Positions 42,507 through 54,275 of a stretch of 64,000 nt of DNA are shown piece by piece (the first letter of the stretch is position 1; each line of letters opens with the position of its first letter). Source of the stretch: Cornus controversa (lineage: Eukaryota > Streptophyta > Magnoliopsida > Cornales > Cornaceae); the NCBI GenBank assembly GCA_026545225.1, contig CM048848.1, positions 22,608,806 through 22,672,805 on the forward strand. The letters run 5' to 3'. The position numbers and the translations under genes are program-made. The notes below the pieces were generated by a model, which made no database searches, had not been told where the DNA came from, and saw nothing but the letters and a program-made list of their open reading frames with translations.

Positions 42507-45500
42507 TGTAATACCCCGTAATTTGAGGATATCTAAATTGAGTTTTTATTTGTTTGATGGAGTTTTTAATTATTTAAATGCTTTAATTAATTTTGTCAAT
42601 GCCTGTTTTTATATGTTTAATGTGGATGTTTGAATTGTTGCTAAGTGTTGATTGAGTTTAATTGTGTGTTAAATATTTGTTTTAAATATAGTTTTTTTCT
42701 ATTAAATAAAAATATGTTGGTTTTGGGCTGTATTTTCTTTATTTTGTTTATTATTATTATTATTATTATTAGGTTGGGCTAGCTACTGGGCTGGGCTATA
42801 TATATGTATATATATATCTATATATATATATATAGTTGGGCTAAATATTTTATATTTATTAGTTTAATTATTTAAGAATATTAAATAAGAGAAAAAGAAT
42901 TAGGGTTCAGTAGTTTCTACGCACAGAGGATTCCTATGCACAGATAGGGAGAAAATGGTAGACGCCAGGAAAAGAGAAAAAAAGTGATTTTTGCTCAACA
43001 TCATAAGGCAAGTTCAAACTCTTCTCTTCCCCTTTGAATCTGTATACATATATATTATTTGTATATACATGTTGCTGGGATATATGTATAATATATATAT
43101 TAATTGTATAGACATGTTGCTAGAAATTTGTATGCAATTAATTATAAAATTAAATGATTTTGCATGCTAAGAATAATTCTGTGAATTAAACATGAAGATT
43201 TTGGAGTTTTGGTACTATTTTAGGGTATTTTTGCATATGTATATGTCACTGTATAGGCGGGTATATATATATATATATTAACATGAAATTGGGTTTATTG
43301 TATTCATCATTTTTGAACGTTTTTGTTCTGATTAAAAGGTATATCTTACTTCCTAGAACAATCCTTGAAAGTTTGGTTGTGAACCGTTGGGTAGATTGAC
43401 GAAAAATTGAGTTTGAAATTTTAGATTCTTGAAACTAGAAATTGGGCGTTTTTGATTTAGGCTGCGAGAGGGGGATGATTTTGGTACCAATGCGTAGCTT
43501 AGATCGATATGAGTTCAATGGTATATTCATATGCGCGATTCAGTGCCCGAAAGTGATCGGGAAGTTTCTCCACCATTGTTGTTGCGTGGAGGCTTCAGGA
43601 AGAAGAAGGAAGAAGGAAGAAGGAAGAAGGAAGAAAGAAAAAAAAAAAAAAGAAAAGAAAAGGTGGCTACGCGTTCTGCCGGCTCGTGGGGGCGCGTGCC
43701 GCCGGCGACGGTGGCCAAAAAAGTATTGTTGGGCCCCATTCGCGGGGACCCACCTCTGGGTCCGATATGGGCCCATTCCGAATTATTTTGGTATTTGTTT
43801 TGAATTTTTAAAATTTTTGGAAAAACTTGAAAATTTGGAAAATCATTTTTTAAAAATACTTTTATAATTCTAAAAATTCCCAAAATTTTATCTCAACTTC
43901 CTGAGAGCTTAAGGAGGTTGGGGTTTAAATTTCATGTCGAAATGATTTAGCATTGTCTTTAAATTAATTTTTAAAGTGTCTAAAAATTGAGTTTTTTAGC
44001 TTCTTTAATTTTAGAAAAATACTTATAAATTTCCAACAATTCCGAAATTTTTACTGTATTTTTCTGGAGGCTAAATACACTTGGGTTTAAATTGTTAACT
44101 TCCTTATTGTTCAATTGATTTTTAAAGTGTCCAAAAGTTGAGTTTTTTACTTTCTGTAATTTTAGAAAATACTTTTATAATTTCAAAAATTCTCAAATTT
44201 TTACTGTAACTTTTTGGTGGTTAAATAAACTTGGTTTTAAATTTTCATCTCGAAATGAGCTTCCCTTGGAATTCAGTTAATTTTTAAAGTGTCTAAAAGT
44301 TGGGTTTTCACCTTCTTTTATTTGTTGAAAATATTTTTAAAATTCCAGAAAATTCTAAGATGATTTAATAAGATTATTAGAAGTAGAATAGGCCCAGAAA
44401 CCTAGATAAGAGTTTGGTTTAGACTCCCTCATAGATTTGAGTGCATTGTGGGTTGAATTGGGTGTTTGCTTTTAAAGTGGTTAAATTGTGTTATTTGATT
44501 TAATTGAATGTATTTTCCTTTAAGGATATAAATGCCCATTAAATACTTGATTATAGCTTACTTGTGAATGATTTGTCTTATGGTGATAATTTCATGTCGG
44601 ATATTTTGAAGTACTTTGTTTGTGCAAATTGAAATCATAATGCACCTTGTTTATTTTATGTTTCATATTGGGAATGCATCTATACATTTTATTTGGCATG
44701 TAAGGATTGCCCGACGTGTTAGGATCGCCCATACCTAATAAGGTATCTATGCATTTTATTTTGGCATGTAAGGATTGCCCGGCGTGTCAGGATCGCCCAT
44801 ACCTAATAAGGTATCTATGCATTTTATTTTGGCATGTAAGGATTGCCCGATGTGTCAGGATCGCCCATACCTAATAAGTTATCTATGCATTTTATTTTGG
44901 CATGTAAGGATTGCCCGGCGTGTCAGGATCACCCATACCTAATAAGGTATCTATGCATTTTATTTTGGCATGTAAGGATTGCCCGGCGTGTCAGGATTGC
45001 CCATACCTAATAAGGTATCTATGCATTTTATTTTGGCATGTAAGGATTGCCCAGCATGTTAGGATCGCCCATACCTAATAAGGTATCTATGCATTTTATT
45101 TTGGCATGTCAGGATTGCTCGGCGTGTCGGGATCGCCCATACCTAATAAGGTATCTATACATTATATTTGATTTTTCATGATTGCCTAGATTTAATAAAA
45201 TGCATGCATATGTTTCTTTACTTTGAACTTAAAGAATGGGTTCATTGTTGAATGATAAGGGTCTGTTGGGACAACGTATAAGATGATTTTGATTTCTGAA
45301 AACATGAACTAAGTAGGGAATGACCAGTATGTATATACCTATACCTATTAAGGTATCAAAGGATAAAATGGTGACATGTTAGGATTGTTTAAACTTGATA
45401 GTATTTTATGTTATGTTTTTTTTTCTGCTGAACTTAAGCAATGTGTTTACTTTTGCATAATAAGGTTTTGGGTGGAATATTATAAATATTGACTGTTGTT

Positions 45501-46078
45501 TTGGAAACATGAAACTGGATAAAAGAATAACTTTATGTTAAATCTACGGATTTAGTTTGTGTCCCTTATACTAAGGGTATGTATATTGGTTCTCTGATTG
45601 GATGTAGTAGATATGACTTGCTCATGGGTTTAACCCACTTTGTTGATATTTTAGGTTTCAGACAAGTTCCACTGCAAGGATAGAGTTTTAGGGTTGGTTG
45701 TGGCAGACATCTCTTCTCATCGGTCACAGGGTAGAAACCTATCATCTTATTGAAGGGTAAAACTATGAATTCGTTTAGAGATTTTGGTTGTTAGTTTTAA
45801 ATTAGAGTCTTAAAATTTTGTTTATTATGATAAAGGGGTCCTTGGATTACGGGACTTCCAAATTATATCAGCGAACATATAATTATTTGTTTACCAGTTA
45901 TTTCAATTCAATGGAATTTTCTGTTCAGCTTTTAGAATTTATTTTACTGTCTTTTGTATTCTATGCTTGTTGCTACTAATTGTATGTATCTCCCAGGTTT
46001 TGTGTATGAGACTGGCCACCTCATACGCGAAATATTTTGGGGACAATATGATACCATGTGTTGGAGCGGGGTATTACA
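42507..46078 (+). repeat. Long LTR of Y (3572 bp)
   Basis: The ends tgtaatacccc and ggggtattaca are mutually inverted. It contains AT microsatellites (42803-42835 and 43262-43279), a purine tract (43597-43662), a GC-rich island (43666-43785) and the 68 bp array. It has no coding domain. It is collinear with X. Confidence 0.85.
44695..45170. repeat. Seven-unit 68 bp tandem array in Y
   Basis: Units start (ggcatgta) at 44695, 44763, 44831, 44899, 44967, 45035 and 45103, exactly 68 bp apart. Each contains aggattgccc, ggatcgccc and the hairpin atacct-aata-aggtat. The copies are highly similar, whereas the homologous array in X is degenerate. Confidence 0.95.
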
Positions 46079-46398
46079 GTTGGTATCAAAGCCTGAACCC
46101 AGCCGGAAGTGTGCCGACGAGGACGTCGGGCCTCGTAGGGGAGTGGATTGTAGTAACCCTTGTGGACGGGTGTGAGTGGGCGGGTGCGAAGACAGACACT
46201 GGGCTGAGCTACCACACTGACAGGGTACAGGGTGCTCAATCACACGTCGCCTGGGTGTGGAAAAGTGGATGTGCTTGTATGTAGTATGTTCTCTTCAAAT
46301 GGTATGAGGCCTTTTGGGGTAAAACCCAAGAGCAAAATCGTACGGGCTCAGGCCCAAAGCGGACAATATCATACCATGTGTTGGAGCGGGGTATTACA
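46079..46398 (+). other. PBS, leader-like segment and LTR stub of Y
   Basis: The PBS ttggtatcaaagcc is at 46079-46092. The leader has gtgccgacgaggacgtcggg and, near its end, gaggccttttggggtaaaaccc. The stub gacaatatcataccatgtgttggagcggggtattaca repeats the end of the long LTR with one or two changes. Confidence 0.75.
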
Positions 46399-48862
46399 TC
46401 CCACACCAAGGATCATGATATAGACTAATTTTTAAACCATCAGCAATACTGAAATTCACACTTTGTAACATGAATTCTCTCATTGAAAGCAGAAACTTCC
46501 AAGTAGCTGAACTGGAGGATGTTTGAACAGCTTCCCAATTAGAATAGCCTTTTGTATATTTATCCCTAAACCACCTAACCCAAAGATACTCCTTACCATT
46601 CAAAAAATCCTAGGTCAGGCAGTAACATCTTGCAGATCCAAAACCTTTCTAATTATACCAAAACCTCCTTCAAGCTTAGGTCTAGAAACGCAATCCCATT
46701 TCACATATTACATTTTAGACCTTGTATCAGATCCTCCCCAAACAAATTTCTTAATTTCTTCTGAATTAAATGAGAAACCTTAACAGGTAACTTCATACAA
46801 GGATACCAATACAAGATTGTGGGGGGTAAATCACAGTTCTAACCAGCTCAATCTAACTAGCCAGAGAGAGATTCAAGTTTCACCAGTGAGAAAGTCTAGC
46901 ATTAATTTTGTCCAATAACTCAGAACAAGCAATCAAAGACAAACCAGAAGAATTAAGGGGCATACCCAAATATTTAACTAAAAGTTCACCTTTTTTGAAC
47001 TCTAACAACCTTATCAAATAGTGCCTTCTCCAAACTAACTTGGAAAAGAACATAGTTGATTTGGATGAATTTGCATACAATCCAGAAACACCAGCAAATT
47101 CATCAAGCACTCTCCTAATGGCCATAGCAAATCTCAAATCAGCCTTTGATACAATGAGCAGATCATCAGCATACAATAAATGTCAGAGATTTAGATTGGA
47201 CCTTTTAACAACCGAAATAGGACCTAAAGCACCATGAATAACTTTGGATTCTACAAGAGAAGAAAAGTACTCAGCAACTAAAGTAAATAACATAGGGGAG
47301 AGAGGGCAACCCATTGATAAGAACAGAGAACCAAGAGTAGTCAGACATCCATTAATCCACCTAATCCAAACCCAAATTTCTATAAAATCTTGAACAAAAT
47401 ACTCCACAAAACTGTGTCCTAGGCCTTATTCAAATCTATCTTAATGGCCATGGACTAATTAGAAGCACAATTGAACCCTCTAACCAACTTATGAGCTATC
47501 AAAATATTATCATGAATCCTTCTCCCCTTAATAAAAGCTAATTGTTCCCACCCCACTAAATCATTCTAAACAAGAGCAAGTCTATTAACCATAATCTTTG
47601 TTATAATTTTATAAGAAGTATTGGAAAGAGATATGGGTCTAAAATCAGATAGATCAGGTTTAAATTCACTCCATCACTACCCTCTTAATTTCCTCATCTG
47701 AGATAGGATCTTCAAGCATTTGAGCCTTTTCCACATCAAAAGTTCTCCTGGGAGTCTTTAAATCAAAGACCTCCTGTACACCATGAACACTAAAGAAGTT
47801 AGCAAAGTAATCAACAACCTACTGCTTAATAGTGTTGTGGTTAAAAGACATAATGCCTTCATCATTTTGCACTGAAACAATAGCATTAAAATTTTTGTGT
47901 TGAGTTACTTTGTTATAAAAGTATGCAGTGTATCTATCGTTGTCCTATAACTATTTAGTCTGAGCCTTTTGAGGAACCAACACCTCTTCATTTGCAATAG
48001 ATTGATCCAATAGTTGTCTACATTTCATTTTAGAAGAAATAGCCTCAGGATCAAATGGATTCTGTTGTAACAAAATTTGAGCAGCATTTAATTCATTTTT
48101 AACTGCCTTAACTGTAGAGTAAATATTCCCAAACCTATCTTTGTTCCAGCTTTTCACCACTTCTTTTACTTTCTTGAGTTTCTGCTGAAGAGCCTGAATA
48201 GGATCACCATTAGAAGCAACTTACCAAGCCTTACCAATCACATCCTCAATGCCTTCTTGAAGACACCAAACCTTTAGCATTTTAAAAGGCTTTGGGCCTA
48301 AAAAACTCCCTTAAAACACATCAATAACAATAGCACAATGATCCGAAAGCCCTGCATTATATAAAGTAGCTTTAGAAGCAACAAAAGCTTGAAGCCAAGC
48401 ATGATTCACCATAACTCTGTCCAGCCTCCCATAAATTCTCTTAACGAAATTCTGTCTATTGCACCAAGTTGATGCTGCATTGTTTGTGTGCAAATCAGAA
48501 AAACCAACATCACCAAGAAATTCATTAACTCATCCAAAATAGCTTGAGGGACCTTCCTACCACCCATTTTCTCTGAATGAAATCTTATAATGTTACAGTC
48601 ACCCGAAGCCAACAACAAACCATGAACTAAAGTTGAATAAAATCTCAAATCTCTCCATAAATCTCTTCTTTCTCCCACTGAATTAGAAGCATAAACAGGG
48701 GAAATAAAAACATTAGAATCAGAATGAAGATGACAAAACTGTAACAACAAAGATTGCATACCACAGTGAATGACCTCAACCTTAAACAAAGCCCCATTCC
48801 ACCTACACCATATCCTTCCATTAACATGAGTAGAATAATTATGTATCCAACACCAATTAGAC

Positions 48863-50294
48863 CTTATTGATAAGTGTTCAATTCTATGCATTTGAACCCT
48901 CTTTATTGCATATGGTAGTTCCATTTTTACGTTTATCGAGATATGTTTACGGTATTTTTGTGTTTTTGATGTATTGCAGGTATTGGAGTAAATGGAGCAA
49001 AGTTTGAAGCTATTAGCAGTTCAAGAGAAAAATCAGAAATTGCAGCCAAAGGCATCTCGATTAATCGAGATGTTGATCTCGATCAATCGAGATCTCAATT
49101 GATCAAAATCTTATTTAGATTGATCGAAATCTCGATTAATCGAGATCCAATCTCGATTGATCGAGATTCTGCAGAATCCACTTGGCCACTTGCTCACCTA
49201 CTTTCTCACTTGTAACAAAATCCCCCTTTTTACACGACTTAGGGGGATTGTCTGACTTGAACAAGACCCTTGGGGACCTTCTTGATATAATAGATGTATA
49301 TATTGATATATATATATATATATGGTGGGCCCCAAGGTGGAAAAAGGAGCCTTAAAGCACAAAATAGTCACATATCTCACATATCTCTCAACACACATCA
49401 GATTATCCAAGGAGAGACCTTCGGGAGAGGAAGAAGAGGAGCTGAACCAGACCAAGAAGCTTCACTTTCTTCATCAATGGAAGGGTGCAAGGCTGCCATG
49501 AGCAACTAACTCTTCTACTAGGGTGTTGGTTTCAACCCCTAGCCATGTAAACTTGTTCATCTTTGTAGCACTTGGGATTTGTAATTACATGTTGATTATT
49601 TAGCCTAGTGATCATGTACACTAATACATTTCTTTTATATATTCATATGATTTTGGTTTTATTCTTGTCTTAGAGTATAATCTTCATGTGAATGCACAAC
49701 ATTTGCATATTCCACAAGAAGTGCAAATGATGGCTAGATAATGGTGTTTAAATGAATGTGTGGTGTTTGCTTGTATAGACCATGCCAAGACAAGGTAGTT
49801 TGGATGCATGTAGGGTTCACTTAGAGAGTAGGGTAATTAGGTAGTTAGTTAGGTTGAAGAGCTATACTTTTTGAAGATGGATTATGATAGGTTGGCACAC
49901 ACATTGATCTTTTGATATGTCATTGAGGTCACAAGCCTAATGACATTGTTAGGCATTTAATTAATGAATCCCATGCTTGCTACACTTATGAACATGTGAA
50001 TGGCTAGTGGTGGAAACCAACCCTAGTTCTCTCTTCCATCCTTTACTCTTTAATTTTATTGTCATTACATTCATGCAATAGTTTATAAACAAAAACTCAA
50101 AACCCTGTTTTTAGAATTAAAGTGGAATTAATCTTTCTTTAAGACAATTACGACTAGTCCTCGTGGGATCGATACCCTCTATATAGAACCTTATCTACAA
50201 AGATTCGTGCTCTTGCGAGTGGTTAAATTATATTTTGATAAAAAGGGCAATAATTAAGCTTACAATATAATCCAAGTTTAGCCACATCACTTAT
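48863..50294 (+). mobile_element. Athila-type solo LTR S3 (48868-50289) with perfect duplications
   Basis: Begins tgataagtgttcaattc at 48868 and ends gccacatca at 50289 (1422 bp). It is flanked by cttat at 48863-48867 and 50290-50294. It is inserted in the endonuclease part of LINE ORF2, plus orientation. It contains a GAGAT-type palindrome array. Confidence 0.92.
49052..49169. repeat. Palindrome array in S3 (GAGAT type)
   Basis: About six near-palindromes of tctcgat(t/c)(a/g)atcgaga, including taatcgaga variants; one unit (attgatcaaaatcttatttag) is degenerate. Confidence 0.88.
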
Positions 50295-50440
50295 CTTCTT
50301 AGAAACCCTCTCAAAATTATGCTCAAGCACCTTAGTTTCTAGAAGGCAAACAAACTACAAAAAATCTTGAGAAATCCACTCTCTAACCTCTTTCTGCATT
50401 CTAGGCCTATTCAAGCCCTTAACATTCCATGAACCAATCA

Positions 50441-51490
50441 TTAATTATGGAATTTGGGGCCACTGTCCCCTAATTTACTCCTTATCACCCTATCAGTGGC
50501 TATAAGTTGTTGCTTCTGAGACTTACCTCTCCCCTTACTCATACTATGACTTGGACCAGTCACAGAAAAAATTTCCTTATCTATAGTAATTTGTTGCATA
50601 ATCTAGTTCAGAGTTGCATCCAAAGATATACTATCGCTAGACTTTGTTAGACCCTTCTTAGAATTAGGAGTAGTTATTCTCTTGTTAGAATTCTAAGCAG
50701 CAACATCTTTAGAACTATTTTTACCACCACTTCTAATAGCCATCAAATGAGCTATAGGAGAAATAGGACCTCTTCCATCATCTTCCTCATTCTGAGTCAT
50801 ACCTTCTACAACTTGGGTCTGATTTGAACAATCATCCTCATCTTGTAGCACCTCAAAAGCATTAGAAGTGGAAACATCCTTAGGTGTCAAATTCACCTCT
50901 GCAAGAAACAATGTAGCTGCAACTTCCTTTTCTAGACTATCATCATCAACAGAAAAAGTTCACCTTGCTTCTTAATTACCCACTGACTTGTAGGTTTTGG
51001 CTTTGTTTTCCCCAACATTTTGTGAGGGCAATTAGCAAAAACATGATCAGTCCCTTTACATCCAACACACATTTGAGGTTTCCAATCATATTCCATTTGC
51101 AACAGGCAATCTTTTCCAAGTATGTTCACCACAATAGACTCTAGTAATTGTTCATGCACATCCACTTCGACCATTACTCGAACAAATTGACCGCGGTCCC
51201 TTGCAACTGACTCATCTAGGAATACTGGCTTTGAAAACTTGGAACAAATTTTTGATACCACAATCTTGGACCCTTAATCGTCATCCAAATTGAAATAGAT
51301 CCTAGAAAATTTGTCTCTAGATGCACATTATTGTACCACTTTTTGACAATGATCGACCTTCCTTCAAACGTGTGCACCCTCTGGAGAGCTCGATCTCGAT
51401 CTGTGTCACTCTAAAATCTTACAATGAAGAACCCATCACGAAGAGAAGTCACATGCACATCCTTGTTCTTCTTCATCCTTATGAGTGAAC
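50441..51490 (-). pseudogene. LINE ORF1 (DUF4283-type with zinc knuckle), 5'-truncated and broken
   Basis: ORF1 of plant L1 elements binds element RNA. The DUF4283-like part begins in the region 51480-51270 with several frame changes. It continues as FLDESVARDRGQFVRVMVEV and then WKPQMCVGCKGTDHVFANCP (about 51090-51020), which contains the single CCHC knuckle C-x2-C-x4-H-x4-C. The C-terminal region 50911-50693 is acidic and low in complexity. Stops occur near 50932, 50692 and 50610. The final stop TAA at 50443-50441 overlaps the ORF2 ATG by one base. Confidence 0.8.
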
Positions 51491-52197
51491 AAAATTACAA
51501 CATCGTGCTCATCTATGTTATTTTCTTGGGTTTGGACTTGAACAAAAGAGATATAAGTGTTATGATCCTATTGCGAGACACCTTAGAGTCTCTCATCATG
51601 TTATTTTTTGGGAACATAAAATATTTCATACCTTATCAAAATTCACTGGTATTTTTGATCACCAATTTCCTATTCCTCCTTTAGATACATCTGCAGATCT
51701 TTTTCCAGATTCTCCTCCTACTTCCTCATTAGATACAGTTAACCCTCCTGGCTCATCATATGTGGTTGACCATCCTGCAGTTGAGTTCCAATCATCTGTC
51801 CCGCCTAGGTTCCTGGTGGTGCCACTATTTTGGATCCTCATTAATCCACTCAGATAAGAACTTCCCTTGCACATCTTCATGACTATCATTGTTATCATAT
51901 TTTTGCAACCCTTCATGAACCTCACACTTTTTGCGAGGCTTGCTCTAACCTTTTATGGCAACAAGCAATAAAAGAAGAGTTAGATGCATTTACCCAGACT
52001 TATACATGGGATCTAGTTGAATTGCCTCTAAGGAAGTCTACCATTGGAAATAAATGGGTCTACAAAATCAAAACTCATTCAGATGGGTCTGATGATGCTA
52101 TAAAGTCTGACTTGTGGCAAGAGAATTCACATAGGAGTATGACATCAATTATGAGGAGACTTTTGCTCCTGTTGCTCATCTTCCTTCTATTCGTACT
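51491..52197 (+). pseudogene. Ty1/copia pol fragment: integrase C-terminus to start of RT (element K, part 2)
   Basis: This continues K after LINE L. Visible in shifting frames: CYDPIA..HLRVSHHVIFWEHK (about 51567-51625, integrase C-terminal region), a serine/proline-rich linker, an EELDAFTQTYTWDLVELP motif (about 51975-52030) and STIGNKWVYKIKTHSDGSDD, the conserved start of copia RT. A deletion and frameshift follow. The fragment ends in the AHLPSIRT-equivalent region, where D is inserted. The left border is approximate. Confidence 0.82.
52193..52197. repeat. Target-site duplication of D, left copy (gtact)
   Basis: The five bases before tgatgtggctaaactcg. The partner lies beyond the window, so this is predicted from the LTR border only. 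Confidence 0.55.
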
Positions 52198-53573
52198 TGA
52201 TGTGGCTAAACTCGAATTATATTGTAAGCTTAATTTTGCCCTTTTTATCAAAATATAATTTAACCACTCGCAAGAGCACGAATCTTTGTAGATACGGTTC
52301 TATATAGAGGGTATCGATCCCACGAGGACTAGTCGCAATTGTCTTAAAGAAAGATTAATTCCAATTTAATCCTAAAAATAGGTTTTTGAATTTTTGTTTA
52401 TAAACTATTGCATGAATGTAATGACAATAAAATTAAAGAGTAAAGGATGGGAGAGAGAACTAGGGTTGGTTTCCACCACTAGCCATTCACATGTTCATAA
52501 GTGTAGCAAGCATGGGATTCATTACTTAAATGCCTAACAATGTCATTAGGCTTGTGACCTCAATGACATATCAAAAGATCAATGTGTTCGTCCACCTATC
52601 ATAATCCATCTTCAATAAGCATAGCTCTTCAACCTAACTAACTATCTAATTACCCTACTCTCTAAGCGAACCTACATGCATCCAAACTACCTTATCTTGA
52701 CATGGTTTATACAAACAAACACAACACATTCATTTAAACACCATTATCTAGCCATCATTTGCACTTCTTGTGGAATATGCAAATGTTGTGCATTCACATG
52801 AAGATTATACTCTAAGACAAGAATAAAACCAAAATCATATGAATATATAAAAGAAATGTATTAGTGTACATGATCACTAGGCTAAATAATCAACATTTAA
52901 TTACAAATCCTAAGTGCTACAAAGATGAACAAGTTTACATGGCTAGGGGTTGAAACCAACACCCTAGTAGAAGAGTTAGTTGCTTATGGTTGCCTTGCAC
53001 TCTTCCATTGATGAAGAAAGTGAAGCTTCTTGGTCTGGTTCAGCTTCTCCTCCTCCTCTCCCAAATCTCTCCTCTTCTTTGATGTGTCTTGAGAGATATA
53101 TGAGATATGTGGCTTTTTGGTGCTTTAAGGCTTCCTTTTTCAACCTTGGGGCCCACCATATATATATATATATCAATATATATATCCCTTGTATCAAGAA
53201 GGTCCCCAAGGGTCTTGTTCAAGTCAGACAATCCCCCTAAGTCGTGCAAAAAGGGAGATGTTGTTGCAAGTGGGAGAGCAGGTGAGCAAGTGGGCAAGTG
53301 GCTTCTGCAGAATCTCGATCAATCGAAATGAAATCTCGATCAATCGAGATCTCGATTGATCAAGATCAACATCTTGATTGATCGAGATGCCTTTGGCTGC
53401 ATTTCTGACTTTTCTCTTCAACTGCAAAAAACCTTCAACTTTTGCTCCATTTACTACAAGACCTGTAATACATCAAAAACACAAAAATACCGTAAACATA
53501 TCTCGGTAATCATAAAAATGAAACTAACATATGCAATAAAAGGGTTCAAATGCATAAAATTGAACACTTATCA
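52198..53573 (-). repeat. Left (3') LTR of element D
   Basis: tgatgtggctaaactcg to gaacacttatca. It is shorter than the LTRs of A and B, mainly because the palindrome array has fewer units. Confidence 0.95.
53311..53389. repeat. Palindrome array in the D LTR (GAGAT type, short)
   Basis: About four inverted repeats, aatctcgatcaatcgaaat to atcttgattgatcgagat; about two units fewer than in A and B. Confidence 0.9.
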
Positions 53574-53611
53574 CACCCCCAAACTTACATATTGCTAGTC
53601 CCTTAGCAATG
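53574..53611 (-). promoter_or_regulatory. Polypurine tract and hairpin of D
   Basis: TAAGTTTGGGGGTG abuts the LTR. The stem strands CATTGCTA and TAGCAATA (minus strand, 53611-53590) pair except at the outer base, where A has C-G and B has T-A. Confidence 0.72.
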
Positions 53612-54242
53612 CGATATTACAAAAATAAAATTAACTATCTTATACAAAAGTTTAATCATGCTCAGTCATTACTAGATAAAGGGCGATCATCCGTTCATTT
53701 CACATTTGGCAAATGCAATAAGTATTACAGAACTATGTGGTCATTAGTAAAAATGGACTTTCAAAGGCTGTAAATAAATGACGGTCCCCACATAATGGCC
53801 AGCCCGAGTAAACATACCAATTTCGACCCCAAAATCCTCTTTGAAAAGTGAACATACATTCTAACGCGTGGCTTTTGTCATATTTGGAGAAGAAAACGAA
53901 CAAATCTGTTTTTAAGAGAAAAACTCATTGAAAACGCTCGACACCGTTGTTCATTATCACAAAATTTCATGATTGCTCATGTGCGGATGACCGTGCAATG
54001 CTTAGCTGTTTTTGCTTTCTTGTAAGCCCATGTAGCGGCATTGGGCCAATGACTCCCAAACCAATTGGTTTTAGGGCATTAGGTGAAGAAACACCCCTCA
54101 GACTTAATAACCGAGCTTACAAGGCGATGAGCTTGAGCAAGCCACCCGCTTATTAATGCTCAACGTTGCACACTTATACATGAATACTCCCTGCTTTGAG
54201 GCATAGAAATCCGGTTTATTGAGTGAGAAGGCTTATTGCAAA

Positions 54243-54275
<33 letters not shown>

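Larger units (their letters stand above)
42507..46398 (+). mobile_element. LTR-retrotransposon remnant Y (3.9 kb): one long LTR, PBS, short internal piece, LTR stub
   Basis: Starts tgtaataccccg and ends gcggggtattaca. The flanks are ccccg (42502-42506) and tccca (46399-46403), each one change from cccca, the sequence needed to keep the LINE frame, so both are mutated copies of one 5 bp duplication. The first LTR is 42507-46078. It is followed by ttggtatcaaagcc, one mismatch from the initiator-Met tRNA primer site, then about 280 bp of leader-like sequence, then the last roughly 38 bp of the LTR repeated. The body of the element and most of the 3' LTR are missing. Same family as X. Confidence 0.82.
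41759..50441 (-). pseudogene. LINE ORF2: endonuclease, reverse transcriptase, zinc-binding RT-associated domain; broken
   Basis: The start is at 50441 (MIGSWNVKGLNRPRMQKEV), overlapping the ORF1 stop by one base (TAATG). The endonuclease portion continues after S3 with DCNIIRFHSEKMGGRK and then, in another frame, FVKRIYGRLDRVMVNHAW (48493-48311). The RT region spans roughly 47700-46880, with RPISLSNTSYKI-like sequence and the catalytic MYADDLL at 47176-47156. The zf-RVT-type region LWVRWFRDKY..ISLYHDPW (46603-46404) is cut by Y and resumes at 42501 (GKFNFKKAWDS at about 42310), ending near 41759. Numerous stops and frameshifts occur throughout. It is typical of plant L1 remnants. Confidence 0.82.
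41591..51490 (-). mobile_element. L1-type LINE L, 5'-truncated, carrying Y and S3
   Basis: A minus-strand non-LTR retrotransposon inserted in copia element K. Its 3' end is marked by a short A run (ttttttt at 41591-41597 on the plus strand). The 5' end, in ORF1 at about 51490, is estimated from where copia sequence resumes. Without Y and S3 it is about 4.6 kb. ORF1 (RNA-binding protein) and ORF2 (endonuclease, RT, zf-RVT) are both recognisable and both broken. Confidence 0.82.

Noticed and set aside
44695..45170. The regular 68 bp array as a CRISPR-like array
   Set aside because: There are no variable spacers; whole units are near-identical tandem copies within a plant LTR.
46079..46398. A Cassandra-type 5S rRNA segment or a tRNA gene in the short internal piece of Y
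   Set aside because: I found no 5S-like internal promoter boxes and no tRNA cloverleaf; only the primer-site complement is present.
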